From contig JALWRZ010000012.1 of assembly GCA_026993785.1 (NCBI GenBank), positions 61,817-125,816 of the forward strand: DNA of 64,000 nt, written 5' to 3'. Below, in pieces: positions 28,455 through 37,090 of this stretch. A program made the translations under genes and the position numbers. The notes beneath the pieces were generated by a model. The model was not told the origin of the DNA and searched no databases. It saw only the letters and a list, made by a program, of their open reading frames with translations. The stretch comes from DHVE2 group archaeon. GTDB taxonomy: Archaea; Thermoplasmatota; Thermoplasmata; Thermoplasmatales; Aciduliprofundaceae. Within the stretch, counting starts at the first letter, position 1. Each line of letters opens with the position of its first letter.

Positions 28455-30994
28455 TTTACTACCTCCTTTAACATTTCAAACACTCCAGTTGGGCTATACG
28501 CCCTTATTATGGCGGCCCCGCTGGGACAGACAGAGGTGCATGCGCCACATCCCATACAAAGTGCAGGGCGCACCTTTGCAATTTTATCTTCCTCATCAAT
28601 ATATCTTGCACCCGTGAAACAGGCATCTACACAAATTCCACAGCCTGCACATTTACGTGGATTAGTCACACTTATAAACTTGCCCGCCGGCGAGGTTATA
28701 TCTCGCATAAGATACGTAGCACTCTGTGCAGCGAATCCCGCTTCCTCCACTTCCTCTTCTATGCTCATGGGCCTATGGGCCAATCCAGCTATGAACACCC
28801 CGCCGAAAGGCTCTTCAAAGAGCATGAACTGAATACCAGCGCGCTCAACCCATTCCCTCGGCTCCTCGGCAAAGAAGAAGAATCCTTCCTCATCCAATTT
28901 GAGGCCCAGCAGCTCCGCGATCTTCCTGTTGTATTCTCTCGGCTTCACATAGGCCACCGGTTCACCCTTGCCACGCTCTGCCTCAGGGGGATTCAAATCT
29001 AAGAGAGAGAAAGATTTCATCAGATCATAGGTGGCCTTCACTCCCTTTCTCTTGGCATAGATGGATGCCAGGGATGCATGGAGCGTGGTGCCCTCCAACC
29101 TGGAGGTTATGTGTGAACCTTTTTCCACGATTTCTCCACCTGTGGCTATTATAAGAACTCCCACATCTATATCTTCATCCCCCACACTTATTCTGAAATT
29201 GCCCAGGGAACCTTCAATTGAATCCACGCTTCCCTTTATCCACTGCACCCTCTTTAGAACCCTCTCTTTGAGATCAGCGTACCATCTTTCCAGCTCTTCT
29301 CTTGGCATATTCAACGTATCGCTTTTTACCCCTGTTGCATCATACACAGGATCAAAGTCTTCCGTGATTATGTAAACAACCGGTACCTTATTCACAAGGT
29401 AATCCGCCGCTATCAGGGCAGCAAGATCACCGCCTATTATCGCCACCCTCTTTACCGTTTCAACTGTGGGAACTTCTACGAATACATCTCTGCGAGCTTT
29501 AGCCACCGCTGCATTGAGCATAGCACTCGCTTTCCTTGAATCTCCACCTACACGGGACACATATTCTCGAAGTTGCACGAGTTCCACATAGGATGAGTGT
29601 ATTCCCGCTTTGTTGGCAAGCATTTCAAGCATACCACCACGAAGCGCTGGACTGCACGCGCCAAATACCACGCGATTTAAGCCATTCTCTTTTATTTCCT
29701 TAACAATTTCCTCTGGATGCATACACAGGAAATCCTTTTCCACCACATAATCTGCATTCACCTCCGCCTTTAAATCTCCCAGAGCACATTTGCAGAGGAA
29801 AACGCCAACCTTGGGATTGAAATCATCCACGTTGAATTCCATCTTGGGCATCTCGGGCATTTGGGGAGGCTTCAAATACTTCTCCACCTGTGGAACTATG
29901 GCTGTACCCTGATATATAGCCTCGGTGCTACCCAGGGGTTTGAGGAATGGGCCTATGACAAATATGCCATCCCTTGTGGTCTCAAATGTAAAGGGCCTAG
30001 TTTTCGCAAATCCATTCTCAATTTCTATTCCCATTCTCTCAGCCATCTCTTTCCATTCTTCAGGAACCTTTTGGCCGGGCATGACAACAAAGAGATCAAG
30101 ATGAGTTCCATTTACCTTAACACCGTCTCCATCCTGCTCAATGGAGAAATCATCTATGAGATGAACATTTATTCCCTTCTCTATGGCCTTATCGTAGAGA
30201 ACCATCTGATTATGTCCGTAAAGACGTATCTCCTTGAGGAAGATATGGATATCAAGCGATGGATCCATTTCCTTCATATTCAGTGCTTCTCGGAATATTA
30301 TCACCTGCTCTTCATAGGAGCCCAAATACCCCTCAAAGCCTGCCGGGGTAAAGAATCCCAGAGATTTGGGATACTTCCCATCCTGGGTCTGGAGAAATCT
30401 CTTATCCACGCCCTTACCCCGGAATAGCCAGGCAAATTCCCGGAACGACATAACATTCTTTAAGTTTCCTCCAAATTTCTCAATGCTTTCTGGCTCATAT
30501 TCGGGGGATAGAACTACAGCATCCACCGTCTCCTCCTTCTCCTCTTCCTTGGGAATCTGAATGGCATTCACAGGACAAACATCTAGACACTCTTCCGCAT
30601 TCTTTATTATCCTCATACCAGGACCGAGGGGCATGGGGATGAATTTTACATCGCATTTATCGTGACATATGTCACAGCCTATGCACTTAAATTCATTGAC
30701 TGTCTGCGGCCTGTGCTTGAATTTTACTCTGAAATTGCCAGGACCTCCTTCAGCACCGAGAATTTCGGCATTGTGATACACCTCAATATTCCCCGTCATA
30801 TTTGCAACTCCAAGCAGAACGCCCTTGGAATAACCGTTTATGATATCCCTGGGCTGCTGCCACTGCATCTGGGTAAACTTGTGCCAGAGAAACTCTCCAC
30901 GATTGAGAAGAACTACCTTATGCCCCGCTCGGGCAAAATTGGCAGCGGCTCGATATGAGGCAAGAGAAGTTCCAAAAATGAGAACCTTACCCAT
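28451..30994 (-). CDS. HdrA-like protein 2 (degenerate nucleotide-binding motifs, multiple ferredoxin motifs)
   Basis: ~847 aa; 'CIGCDICHDKCDVKF', HdrA-like 'VGVFLCKCALGDL...VVFGACSPALRGG', C-terminal 'CAGCGICVDAC' and 'CMGCGACTSVCPSGA'. Start 30994 preferred over 31027. Confidence 0.8.
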   Translation of the reverse strand: MGKVLIFGTSLASYRAAANFARAGHKVVLLNRGEFLWHKFTQMQWQQPRDIINGYSKGVLLGVANMTGNIEVYHNAEILGAEGGPGNFRVKFKHRPQTVNEFKCIGCDICHDKCDVKFIPMPLGPGMRIIKNAEECLDVCPVNAIQIPKEEEKEETVDAVVLSPEYEPESIEKFGGNLKNVMSFREFAWLFRGKGVDKRFLQTQDGKYPKSLGFFTPAGFEGYLGSYEEQVIIFREALNMKEMDPSLDIHIFLKEIRLYGHNQMVLYDKAIEKGINVHLIDDFSIEQDGDGVKVNGTHLDLFVVMPGQKVPEEWKEMAERMGIEIENGFAKTRPFTFETTRDGIFVIGPFLKPLGSTEAIYQGTAIVPQVEKYLKPPQMPEMPKMEFNVDDFNPKVGVFLCKCALGDLKAEVNADYVVEKDFLCMHPEEIVKEIKENGLNRVVFGACSPALRGGMLEMLANKAGIHSSYVELVQLREYVSRVGGDSRKASAMLNAAVAKARRDVFVEVPTVETVKRVAIIGGDLAALIAADYLVNKVPVVYIITEDFDPVYDATGVKSDTLNMPREELERWYADLKERVLKRVQWIKGSVDSIEGSLGNFRISVGDEDIDVGVLIIATGGEIVEKGSHITSRLEGTTLHASLASIYAKRKGVKATYDLMKSFSLLDLNPPEAERGKGEPVAYVKPREYNRKIAELLGLKLDEEGFFFFAEEPREWVERAGIQFMLFEEPFGGVFIAGLAHRPMSIEEEVEEAGFAAQSATYLMRDITSPAGKFISVTNPRKCAGCGICVDACFTGARYIDEEDKIAKVRPALCMGCGACTSVCPSGAAIIRAYSPTGVFEMLKEVVK

Positions 30995-30995
30995 T

Positions 30996-33900
30996 TCAGA
31001 ACACCTCCGCCAGCACATCCACCGCACGAATTATTTGACCCTTCTTGAAATTCACAACCTGTATGGCGGTGGTGGGACAATTTGCGCTGCAAGCGCCGCA
31101 TCCCTCGCAAAGTGCCTCATTAACCACAGCCACGTGCCTCACGGGATCGATGCTGATGGCTCCATAGGCACACTGGTCCTTACATCTGCCACAACCTGCG
31201 CAGATTTCAGGGTCAACTCTTGCAAGAAGAGGTTCCTTCTCCAGCTGCGGCTTTGAAAGCAGAGCCATGGCCTTCGCCGCGGCACCGCTTCCCTGAGAAA
31301 CGCTATCCGTGATATCCTTCACAAATTGCGCGGCACCGGCGATGAACACGCCACCAACAGGTGTTTCAAGAGGCTTGAGCTTGAGATGCGTCTCCTTTAG
31401 CCAGCCCCACTCATCGTAGGGTATGCGCAATTTCTTAGCGAGCTCCTTTACACCCTCGCTTCCCTTGGCAGCGGTGGCCAAAACAACCATATCAACATCC
31501 ACTTCCACTATTCTTCCTGTGAGCGTGTCGACTCCCTGCACTCTATACTTATCGCCTACTTTGTAAACCTTGGAAACTTTGCCACGGATGAAATTCACAC
31601 CATATTCTTCCTTTGCACGGTGATAGAACTCCTCGTAACCCTTGCCGTTGGAGCGAATATCGATGTAGAAATCATACACCGCGGTATTGGGCAATGCATG
31701 CTTCACAAGCATTGCCTGCTTTATGGTGTACATACAGCATATTCTGGAGCAATATGGCACGCCGTTCTGGGGATCTCTTGAGCCTACGCAATGCACAAAG
31801 GCTATGCTTTCAGGAACTTTACCATCCGATGGACGGCGCGGTATTCCCGCAGTAGGTCCGGAAGGAGCAAGGAGCCTCTCAAATTGAAGAGCATTAAGAA
31901 CATCGGGATACTTGCCCCCCAGTTCGGGAAATGCTTCCGGGGGCATAACTTCGAAGCCCGTGGCTACTATTATCGCACCTACATCCTCCTCCACTATCTC
32001 ATCCTTCATGGTGAGATCTATAGCATTTACATCGCAGACCTCCAGGCACAGTCCGCACTGGGCACATCCGCCGCAACCAAGGCAGCGCTTCGCTTCATCC
32101 ACAACATCCTCATCGCTGTAGCCAAGATTGAATTCCTTGAAAGTCGAAACCCTCTCTTTCAAATCCAGTTTCATGGTGTCATGGCGCCCGGCAGGATATG
32201 CAAGCTCGGGGAAGCCACGGAGATTGCTCTTCCACTCTATCTTTACCTCCTCCATCTCCTCTCCTTCAAGGTAATGCATAACGTTCTTGGCAGCCCATCT
32301 TCCATAGGCGGCAGCATGAACCCAGTCCCAAGCACCGGTGACGGCATCCCCTGCGGCAAAAACACCATCAAGGGATGTGCGAAGATATTCATCCGTCTTT
32401 ATCCTGTTTCTCTCCACCTCAATGCCAAGCTTCTCAGCGAAGGATGCATCGGGAATTTCACCAACTGCAAGGATTACAAGATCCGCAGGCATTTCCTCAT
32501 ACTCACCTGTTGGAATGGGTCTTCTCCTTCCACTCTCATCCTTCTCTCCAAGTTTCATCTTCTCAAGTTTTATAGTGCCATCCTTTATCTCCGCCGGGGA
32601 TACTAGGAATTTGAATTTTACGCCCTCCTCTTCAGCATCATCCACTTCCTCGGGTATTGCGGGCATCATCTCGCGCACGCGGCGATAGGCAATGGTTACA
32701 TCCGCACCCAATCTCAACGCAGTTCTAGCCGCATCCACCGCGCTGTTTCCTCCTCCTATAACCACAACCTTCTTGCCCTTGAGGTCCATCTTCTCTCCAA
32801 GATTTACCTTGCGCAGGAATTCGAGAGCATGCAGCGCTTTTTCCTCTCCAGGAATGTTGAGATGCCTCTCCTTATGGGTGCCTATTGCTATAATAACTGC
32901 ATCATGCTTCTTTCTTATTTCCTCGAAATTCTTCTCATTGACCTCATAATTGAGAACAAATTTAACGCCTGCATCTATAAGGGGCTGCACTTCCCTATCG
33001 ATAACCTCCTGCGGCAATCTGTAAGGCGGGATGCCCACAGCGAGCATGCCTCCAATCACTGGCAACTTATCATAAACGGTGACCTTATACCCCTTCTTTC
33101 TCAAATCATGGGCAGCCATTAACCCAGCGGCTCCGGCACCTATAATTGCAACGCTCTTATCCTTCTCACCCTCAACATGGAGCACATACCTCTTTTGGTT
33201 CTTCTCAGCCCAGTCGGCTACGAATCTCTTTATTTCACGGATACCCACAGGCTTATCCACAAATCTGCGGGAGCAGGCATCCTCGCATGGATGTGTGCAT
33301 ATTCTCCCGGCAATTCCCGCAAAGGGTAAGTTCTCCCATACAACCTCGATGGCACGGTCAAATCTGCCGGCCTTGGCAGCGGCCACATAACCCTGAGCGT
33401 TGAGATGCAGCGGACAAGCTGCGTTGCATGGCGGCACACCGTAGCGGGTAATGGTGTATTTGAAAGGTACCGCCTGCTCAAAGGGTATATGCGTGGCTTT
33501 TCTCGTAGCCATTTTAAGATCAAAATCACTTGGCAGCACTGTGGGACACACCTTGGCACATTCTCCGCAGCCCGTACACTTGTTCCAATCTATATAGGGG
33601 GATTTCTTCCTTATCTTAACTTTGAAATTGCCTAAATAACCCTCTACCTCCTCCACCTCGCTATATGTGTAAAGCTTTATATTGGGATGCGAACCTACAT
33701 CGTTCATTTTAGGTGTGAGGATGCACTGGGGGCAATCCAGCGTGGGAAATGTTTCGCTCAATCTTATCATGTTTCCCCCGAGAGAGGGGTTCTTCTCCAC
33801 AACCACCGTTTCGATTCCCGCGTCTGCAAGATCCAGGGCTGCCTGCATTCCTGCAACACCGCCTCCAATTACAAGCGCACGTTTTATAACCGGCACCTCT

Positions 33901-34313
33901 ATGGGATGTAGCGCAGCATTGGCCTTGAGCTTCTCTATGGTGGCGTTAATTATACGTATCGCCTTTCTTGTGGCTGCCTCTGGGTTATCCTCATGGGGCC
34001 AGGCAGCCCACTCTCGTATATTTGCAATCTCCACACGATAGGGATTCAAACCCGCTCGGGCAGCGGCATTGCGCATGGTCCTCTCATGCAGTGTCGGGGA
34101 GCAATTGGCAACCACAACCCCATCGAGATTGTATTTTTTAATGGAATCCTCAATAAGTTTCTGGCCTGGCTGTGAGCACATGAAAACGTAGGTTGTGGAA
34201 AATGCCACATCCTCCCTCTTTCCAATCTCCTCAGCGACGCGTTTAACATCCACAGTACCTGCAATATTGCGACCACAATGACAGATAAACACACCTATTC
34301 TTTTCATAGCCAT
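30996..34313 (-). CDS. hdrA: HdrA (heterodisulfide reductase subunit A) with an inserted GltD/NfnB-like NAD(P)H:FAD module
   Basis: HdrA start 'IGVFICHCGRNIAGTVD', 'CSPTLHERTMR', FAD 'VIGGGVAGMQAALDLADAG', HdrA Cys cluster; GltD segment 'VAIIGAGAAGLMAAHDLRKKGYKVTVYDK' and 'VVVIGGGNSAVDAARTALRLGADVTIAYRR'; terminal ferredoxin domain. Confidence 0.93.
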   Translation of the reverse strand: MAMKRIGVFICHCGRNIAGTVDVKRVAEEIGKREDVAFSTTYVFMCSQPGQKLIEDSIKKYNLDGVVVANCSPTLHERTMRNAAARAGLNPYRVEIANIREWAAWPHEDNPEAATRKAIRIINATIEKLKANAALHPIEVPVIKRALVIGGGVAGMQAALDLADAGIETVVVEKNPSLGGNMIRLSETFPTLDCPQCILTPKMNDVGSHPNIKLYTYSEVEEVEGYLGNFKVKIRKKSPYIDWNKCTGCGECAKVCPTVLPSDFDLKMATRKATHIPFEQAVPFKYTITRYGVPPCNAACPLHLNAQGYVAAAKAGRFDRAIEVVWENLPFAGIAGRICTHPCEDACSRRFVDKPVGIREIKRFVADWAEKNQKRYVLHVEGEKDKSVAIIGAGAAGLMAAHDLRKKGYKVTVYDKLPVIGGMLAVGIPPYRLPQEVIDREVQPLIDAGVKFVLNYEVNEKNFEEIRKKHDAVIIAIGTHKERHLNIPGEEKALHALEFLRKVNLGEKMDLKGKKVVVIGGGNSAVDAARTALRLGADVTIAYRRVREMMPAIPEEVDDAEEEGVKFKFLVSPAEIKDGTIKLEKMKLGEKDESGRRRPIPTGEYEEMPADLVILAVGEIPDASFAEKLGIEVERNRIKTDEYLRTSLDGVFAAGDAVTGAWDWVHAAAYGRWAAKNVMHYLEGEEMEEVKIEWKSNLRGFPELAYPAGRHDTMKLDLKERVSTFKEFNLGYSDEDVVDEAKRCLGCGGCAQCGLCLEVCDVNAIDLTMKDEIVEEDVGAIIVATGFEVMPPEAFPELGGKYPDVLNALQFERLLAPSGPTAGIPRRPSDGKVPESIAFVHCVGSRDPQNGVPYCSRICCMYTIKQAMLVKHALPNTAVYDFYIDIRSNGKGYEEFYHRAKEEYGVNFIRGKVSKVYKVGDKYRVQGVDTLTGRIVEVDVDMVVLATAAKGSEGVKELAKKLRIPYDEWGWLKETHLKLKPLETPVGGVFIAGAAQFVKDITDSVSQGSGAAAKAMALLSKPQLEKEPLLARVDPEICAGCGRCKDQCAYGAISIDPVRHVAVVNEALCEGCGACSANCPTTAIQVVNFKKGQIIRAVDVLAEVF

Positions 34314-35194
34314 GGGGCAAGCACCTCCTTCGGGGAAATGTAATGGCGATCAAAATGAAGTACATCATCGCCCTTCAATCCAAAGGCAATCGCCATTAAC
34401 TGCGTGAAATACACTATGGGCATATGCTCAAAATCATTGTGTTTTTGCTTTGCTATCTCCTGCCTCCTATCTAAATTGAAGAAACAGAGAGGGCATGACG
34501 TGGCAATAACATCCGCACCCACATCTCTGGCAACGGAAACCAGTTTGTATGTTCTCTCCGCCACGAATTCTCTTTTATCCACCGTATGATATGAGCCGCA
34601 GCACTCGTTCTTGAGGGGATAATCCACAACTTCTGCACCCAAAATTTCAAGCAATTCTTCCATTATGTGAGGGTCCTCTCGATCATCGATTGCCACCTCA
34701 TCGGGGCGGAGAAGAAGGCATCCATAATAGGGGGCCACTTTAAGTCCTTTCAGAGGATTATTCACCTTCTCAGCAATGTTATCGAATCCATATTCCTTTA
34801 GAAATTGAAGATAGTGCTGCACATTGATATTTCCCTCATAATCTGGCTCTTCATCCATAAAAAGGTCCAAAGTTTTAAGTTTGTCGCGATTTCTCATTAC
34901 ATCGATATGCGCCCTCCGCAAATTATTGTAGCACATTGAGCATACTGCAATGAGACGATTGTCCCCTATCTCCTTGCCGTATTCCTGCGCCTTAATAAGA
35001 TTGCGAACATTGGCGATGGTGAACTTTACGCTATCCTGCGCGAGTCCATAGACAGCACCGCAGCAGGTCCATCCAGGTAGCTCGATAAATTCATAACCCA
35101 GTTCTCTGGCCGTGGCAAGGGTGCTATCTTCCAAATTTTTTGCTACACCCTTCAACGTGCACCCAGGGTAGTACATGATTTTCTTCAAGGCCAT
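34304..35194 (-). CDS. hdrB: Heterodisulfide reductase subunit B (HdrB)
   Basis: Two complete CCG motifs: 'YYPGCTLKG...GWTCCGAV...CSMCYNNL' and 'YYGCLLLRP...ECCGSYHT...CPLCFFNL'. Confidence 0.95.
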   Translation of the reverse strand: MALKKIMYYPGCTLKGVAKNLEDSTLATARELGYEFIELPGWTCCGAVYGLAQDSVKFTIANVRNLIKAQEYGKEIGDNRLIAVCSMCYNNLRRAHIDVMRNRDKLKTLDLFMDEEPDYEGNINVQHYLQFLKEYGFDNIAEKVNNPLKGLKVAPYYGCLLLRPDEVAIDDREDPHIMEELLEILGAEVVDYPLKNECCGSYHTVDKREFVAERTYKLVSVARDVGADVIATSCPLCFFNLDRRQEIAKQKHNDFEHMPIVYFTQLMAIAFGLKGDDVLHFDRHYISPKEVLAPWL

Positions 35195-35203
35195 TCTTTC
35201 ACC

Positions 35204-35605
35204 TCACGGAGTGAATTTTCTAAAGTTGCTAACCAAGGCAATTGGAGGCAAAATATCCCTCTCATCCACCTTGTAGGGATCAACATAATCGTAATTCTTG
35301 CGAAGCTGCAGTTCGCGGATTGCTTCCATAACAGCAGCTAAATCAAGGCCCACGGGGCAGCGAACCGTGCAGGTGAAGCAGGCGGCGCAGATCCAGGGGG
35401 TTTTCGCTTTAAGAAGTGTGTCCACATCACCCTCCTGGAGAAACATGAAAACCTGATTGGGGAGAACATCCATAAACTCGGCCATGGGGCATCCTGAGGA
35501 GCAGCGCCCACATTGATAGCAGGAGAAAATATTCTGGCCACTTATCTCAATTATTTCCTGAACCCTCTCATCCTGATGCGGATCTTTTTTAATGGTATAT
35601 TTCAT
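35204..35605 (-). CDS. hdrC: Heterodisulfide reductase subunit C (HdrC)
   Basis: 'CYQCGRCSSGCPMAEFMDVLPNQV' and 'CAACFTCTVRCPVGLDLAAVMEAIREL'. Start at internal ATG (MKYTIKKDP) preferred because of TATA/SD placement; ORF track starts at 35680. Confidence 0.9.
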   Translation of the reverse strand: MKYTIKKDPHQDERVQEIIEISGQNIFSCYQCGRCSSGCPMAEFMDVLPNQVFMFLQEGDVDTLLKAKTPWICAACFTCTVRCPVGLDLAAVMEAIRELQLRKNYDYVDPYKVDERDILPPIALVSNFRKFTP

Positions 35606-35611
35606 TTCTTT

Positions 35612-35625
35612 CACCAACCTTGGTG
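35612..35625. promoter_or_regulatory. Inverted repeat CACCAA-CC-TTGGTG at the hdrC translation start region
   Basis: Perfect 6-bp arms, 2-nt spacer; on the minus strand the downstream arm contains the GGTG of a Shine-Dalgarno-like GGTGA ahead of ATG 35605. Confidence 0.55.
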
Positions 35626-35630
35626 GTTTT

Positions 35631-35649
35631 ATATTCCAAAGTGGAATAT
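35631..35649. promoter_or_regulatory. Operator-like palindrome ATATTCCA-AAG-TGGAATAT overlapping a TATA box
   Basis: Perfect 8-bp arms, 3-nt spacer; minus strand reads TTTGGAATATAAAACC, so one arm overlaps TATAAAA located ~25 nt before the hdrC ATG. Confidence 0.65.
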
Positions 35650-35837
35650 CGAGAGATAAACCGTGAATAATGACATCCATATTAATATTTTCGGTGGAGC
35701 GTTTATTTAACTTATTTTTTTGCGTTTTTTATCACAAAATTTACGGCTTCTGAACAAAAAATTCTTCCAAATTTACAATTTTCGAAACGCGTTCTCCCAG
35801 GAGAAACTACAAATAGAGTTTTTAGCATTCCCCCAGC

Positions 35838-36662
35838 ATGAAAACCATCATTTTGCACGGTGGTGCATCCCATAGAAGTGAGCTTAGCAAAATTCTTGAA
35901 AAATATGCGAAGGAGGCCATCGAGGAGAATAGCGCCCTGGATGCGGTAGTCAAGGCAGTAGTTCTAATGGAGGACGACCCGGAGTTTAACGCGGGCACCG
36001 GTAGCAATATGCGTCTGGACGGTAGCATACAGATGGATGCAGCGGTTATGATTCCCGGTGATTTTGGCGGCGTTATAAATATAGAAGAGGTGAAGAACCC
36101 TGTGCTCGTTGCCAGGGATGTAATGCTCAAATCCCCCCATATGCTTCTGGCCGGCGATGGCGCGGTTAATTTTGCCAGGAAGATGGGGTATCCTACCTAT
36201 GATCCCTCCACAGAGAAAGCCAGAGAGAGAAGGGAAAAAGTTCTACAGAAGCTTAAATCTGGAGAGATTCCCGAGTACTATCACCCTCAATTTTTCAGGG
36301 AATTTCTGGGAGATACCGTTGGAGCTGTGGCAAGATTTGATGGAGAGTTTGCGGCAGCCGTATCAACGGGAGGAACAAGCCTTACCCTGCGGGGCAGGGT
36401 GGGCGATTCGCCCATCATAGGCTCCGGTATATATTGCGGTTCGCGAGGTGCCGTGGTGGCTACGGGAATAGGCGAAGAAATAATGAGAAGAATGCTTTCC
36501 ATAAGAATCTACGAGAGAATCGGAGAAGCACCTCTACAAAAAATCTGCAGGGAAGAAATAGAAAAATTCGGAAGCATACCGGTGGGTGTTATAGCCATCA
36601 CGGCTGAGGAAGAATGCGCTATGTCAAATCTCGCCATGCCCTATGCCCAAGTTACGAGGTAA
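35838..36662 (+). CDS. Isoaspartyl peptidase/L-asparaginase (Ntn threonine hydrolase)
   Basis: 'ILHGGAS', 'DPEFNAGTGSNMRLDGSIQMDAAVM', catalytic 'GDTVGAVA', 'VSTGGTSLTLRGRVGDSPIIGSGIY'. Confidence 0.92.
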   Translation: MKTIILHGGASHRSELSKILEKYAKEAIEENSALDAVVKAVVLMEDDPEFNAGTGSNMRLDGSIQMDAAVMIPGDFGGVINIEEVKNPVLVARDVMLKSPHMLLAGDGAVNFARKMGYPTYDPSTEKARERREKVLQKLKSGEIPEYYHPQFFREFLGDTVGAVARFDGEFAAAVSTGGTSLTLRGRVGDSPIIGSGIYCGSRGAVVATGIGEEIMRRMLSIRIYERIGEAPLQKICREEIEKFGSIPVGVIAITAEEECAMSNLAMPYAQVTR

Positions 36663-36704
36663 CAGGGCGGTAAATTTAAATTCTTTGCAATCATATTCAT
36701 ATCC

Positions 36705-37088
36705 ATGGCAAGTTTAGATGAACTCACTTCTGAGATTATAAAGATGAGAAAGATGTTAAGGAATATGGAGAAGAAGGTGGAGGCCATTAGAGAAAAGCAG
36801 CTTGAAATTGAAGAATTTCTTAATAAGCTGAAGGATATTTCCGAAACAATCGAAACCTTTCCGGTAAAGCTTAACACCACCACTTACCAGATAACCTCGC
36901 AGCTTGAGGAGAAGATGGAAAAAGTGGATAAAATCATAAAAGATAGGGTGGATGAAAGCCTATCGAAGCTCGATAGCTTGATGGAGATCAATAAGAGATT
37001 GGATACCTTTGAGGAGAACATGAGCGCGTACCTTGCAAAAATAAGGTACATGCTTATGGAGCTTGAAGATTCCGTGAGGAGGAGATAG
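36705..37088 (+). CDS. Coiled-coil protein
   Basis: 127 aa, heptad-like charged helical sequence throughout. Confidence 0.65.
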   Translation: MASLDELTSEIIKMRKMLRNMEKKVEAIREKQLEIEEFLNKLKDISETIETFPVKLNTTTYQITSQLEEKMEKVDKIIKDRVDESLSKLDSLMEINKRLDTFEENMSAYLAKIRYMLMELEDSVRRR

Positions 37089-37090
37089 AT

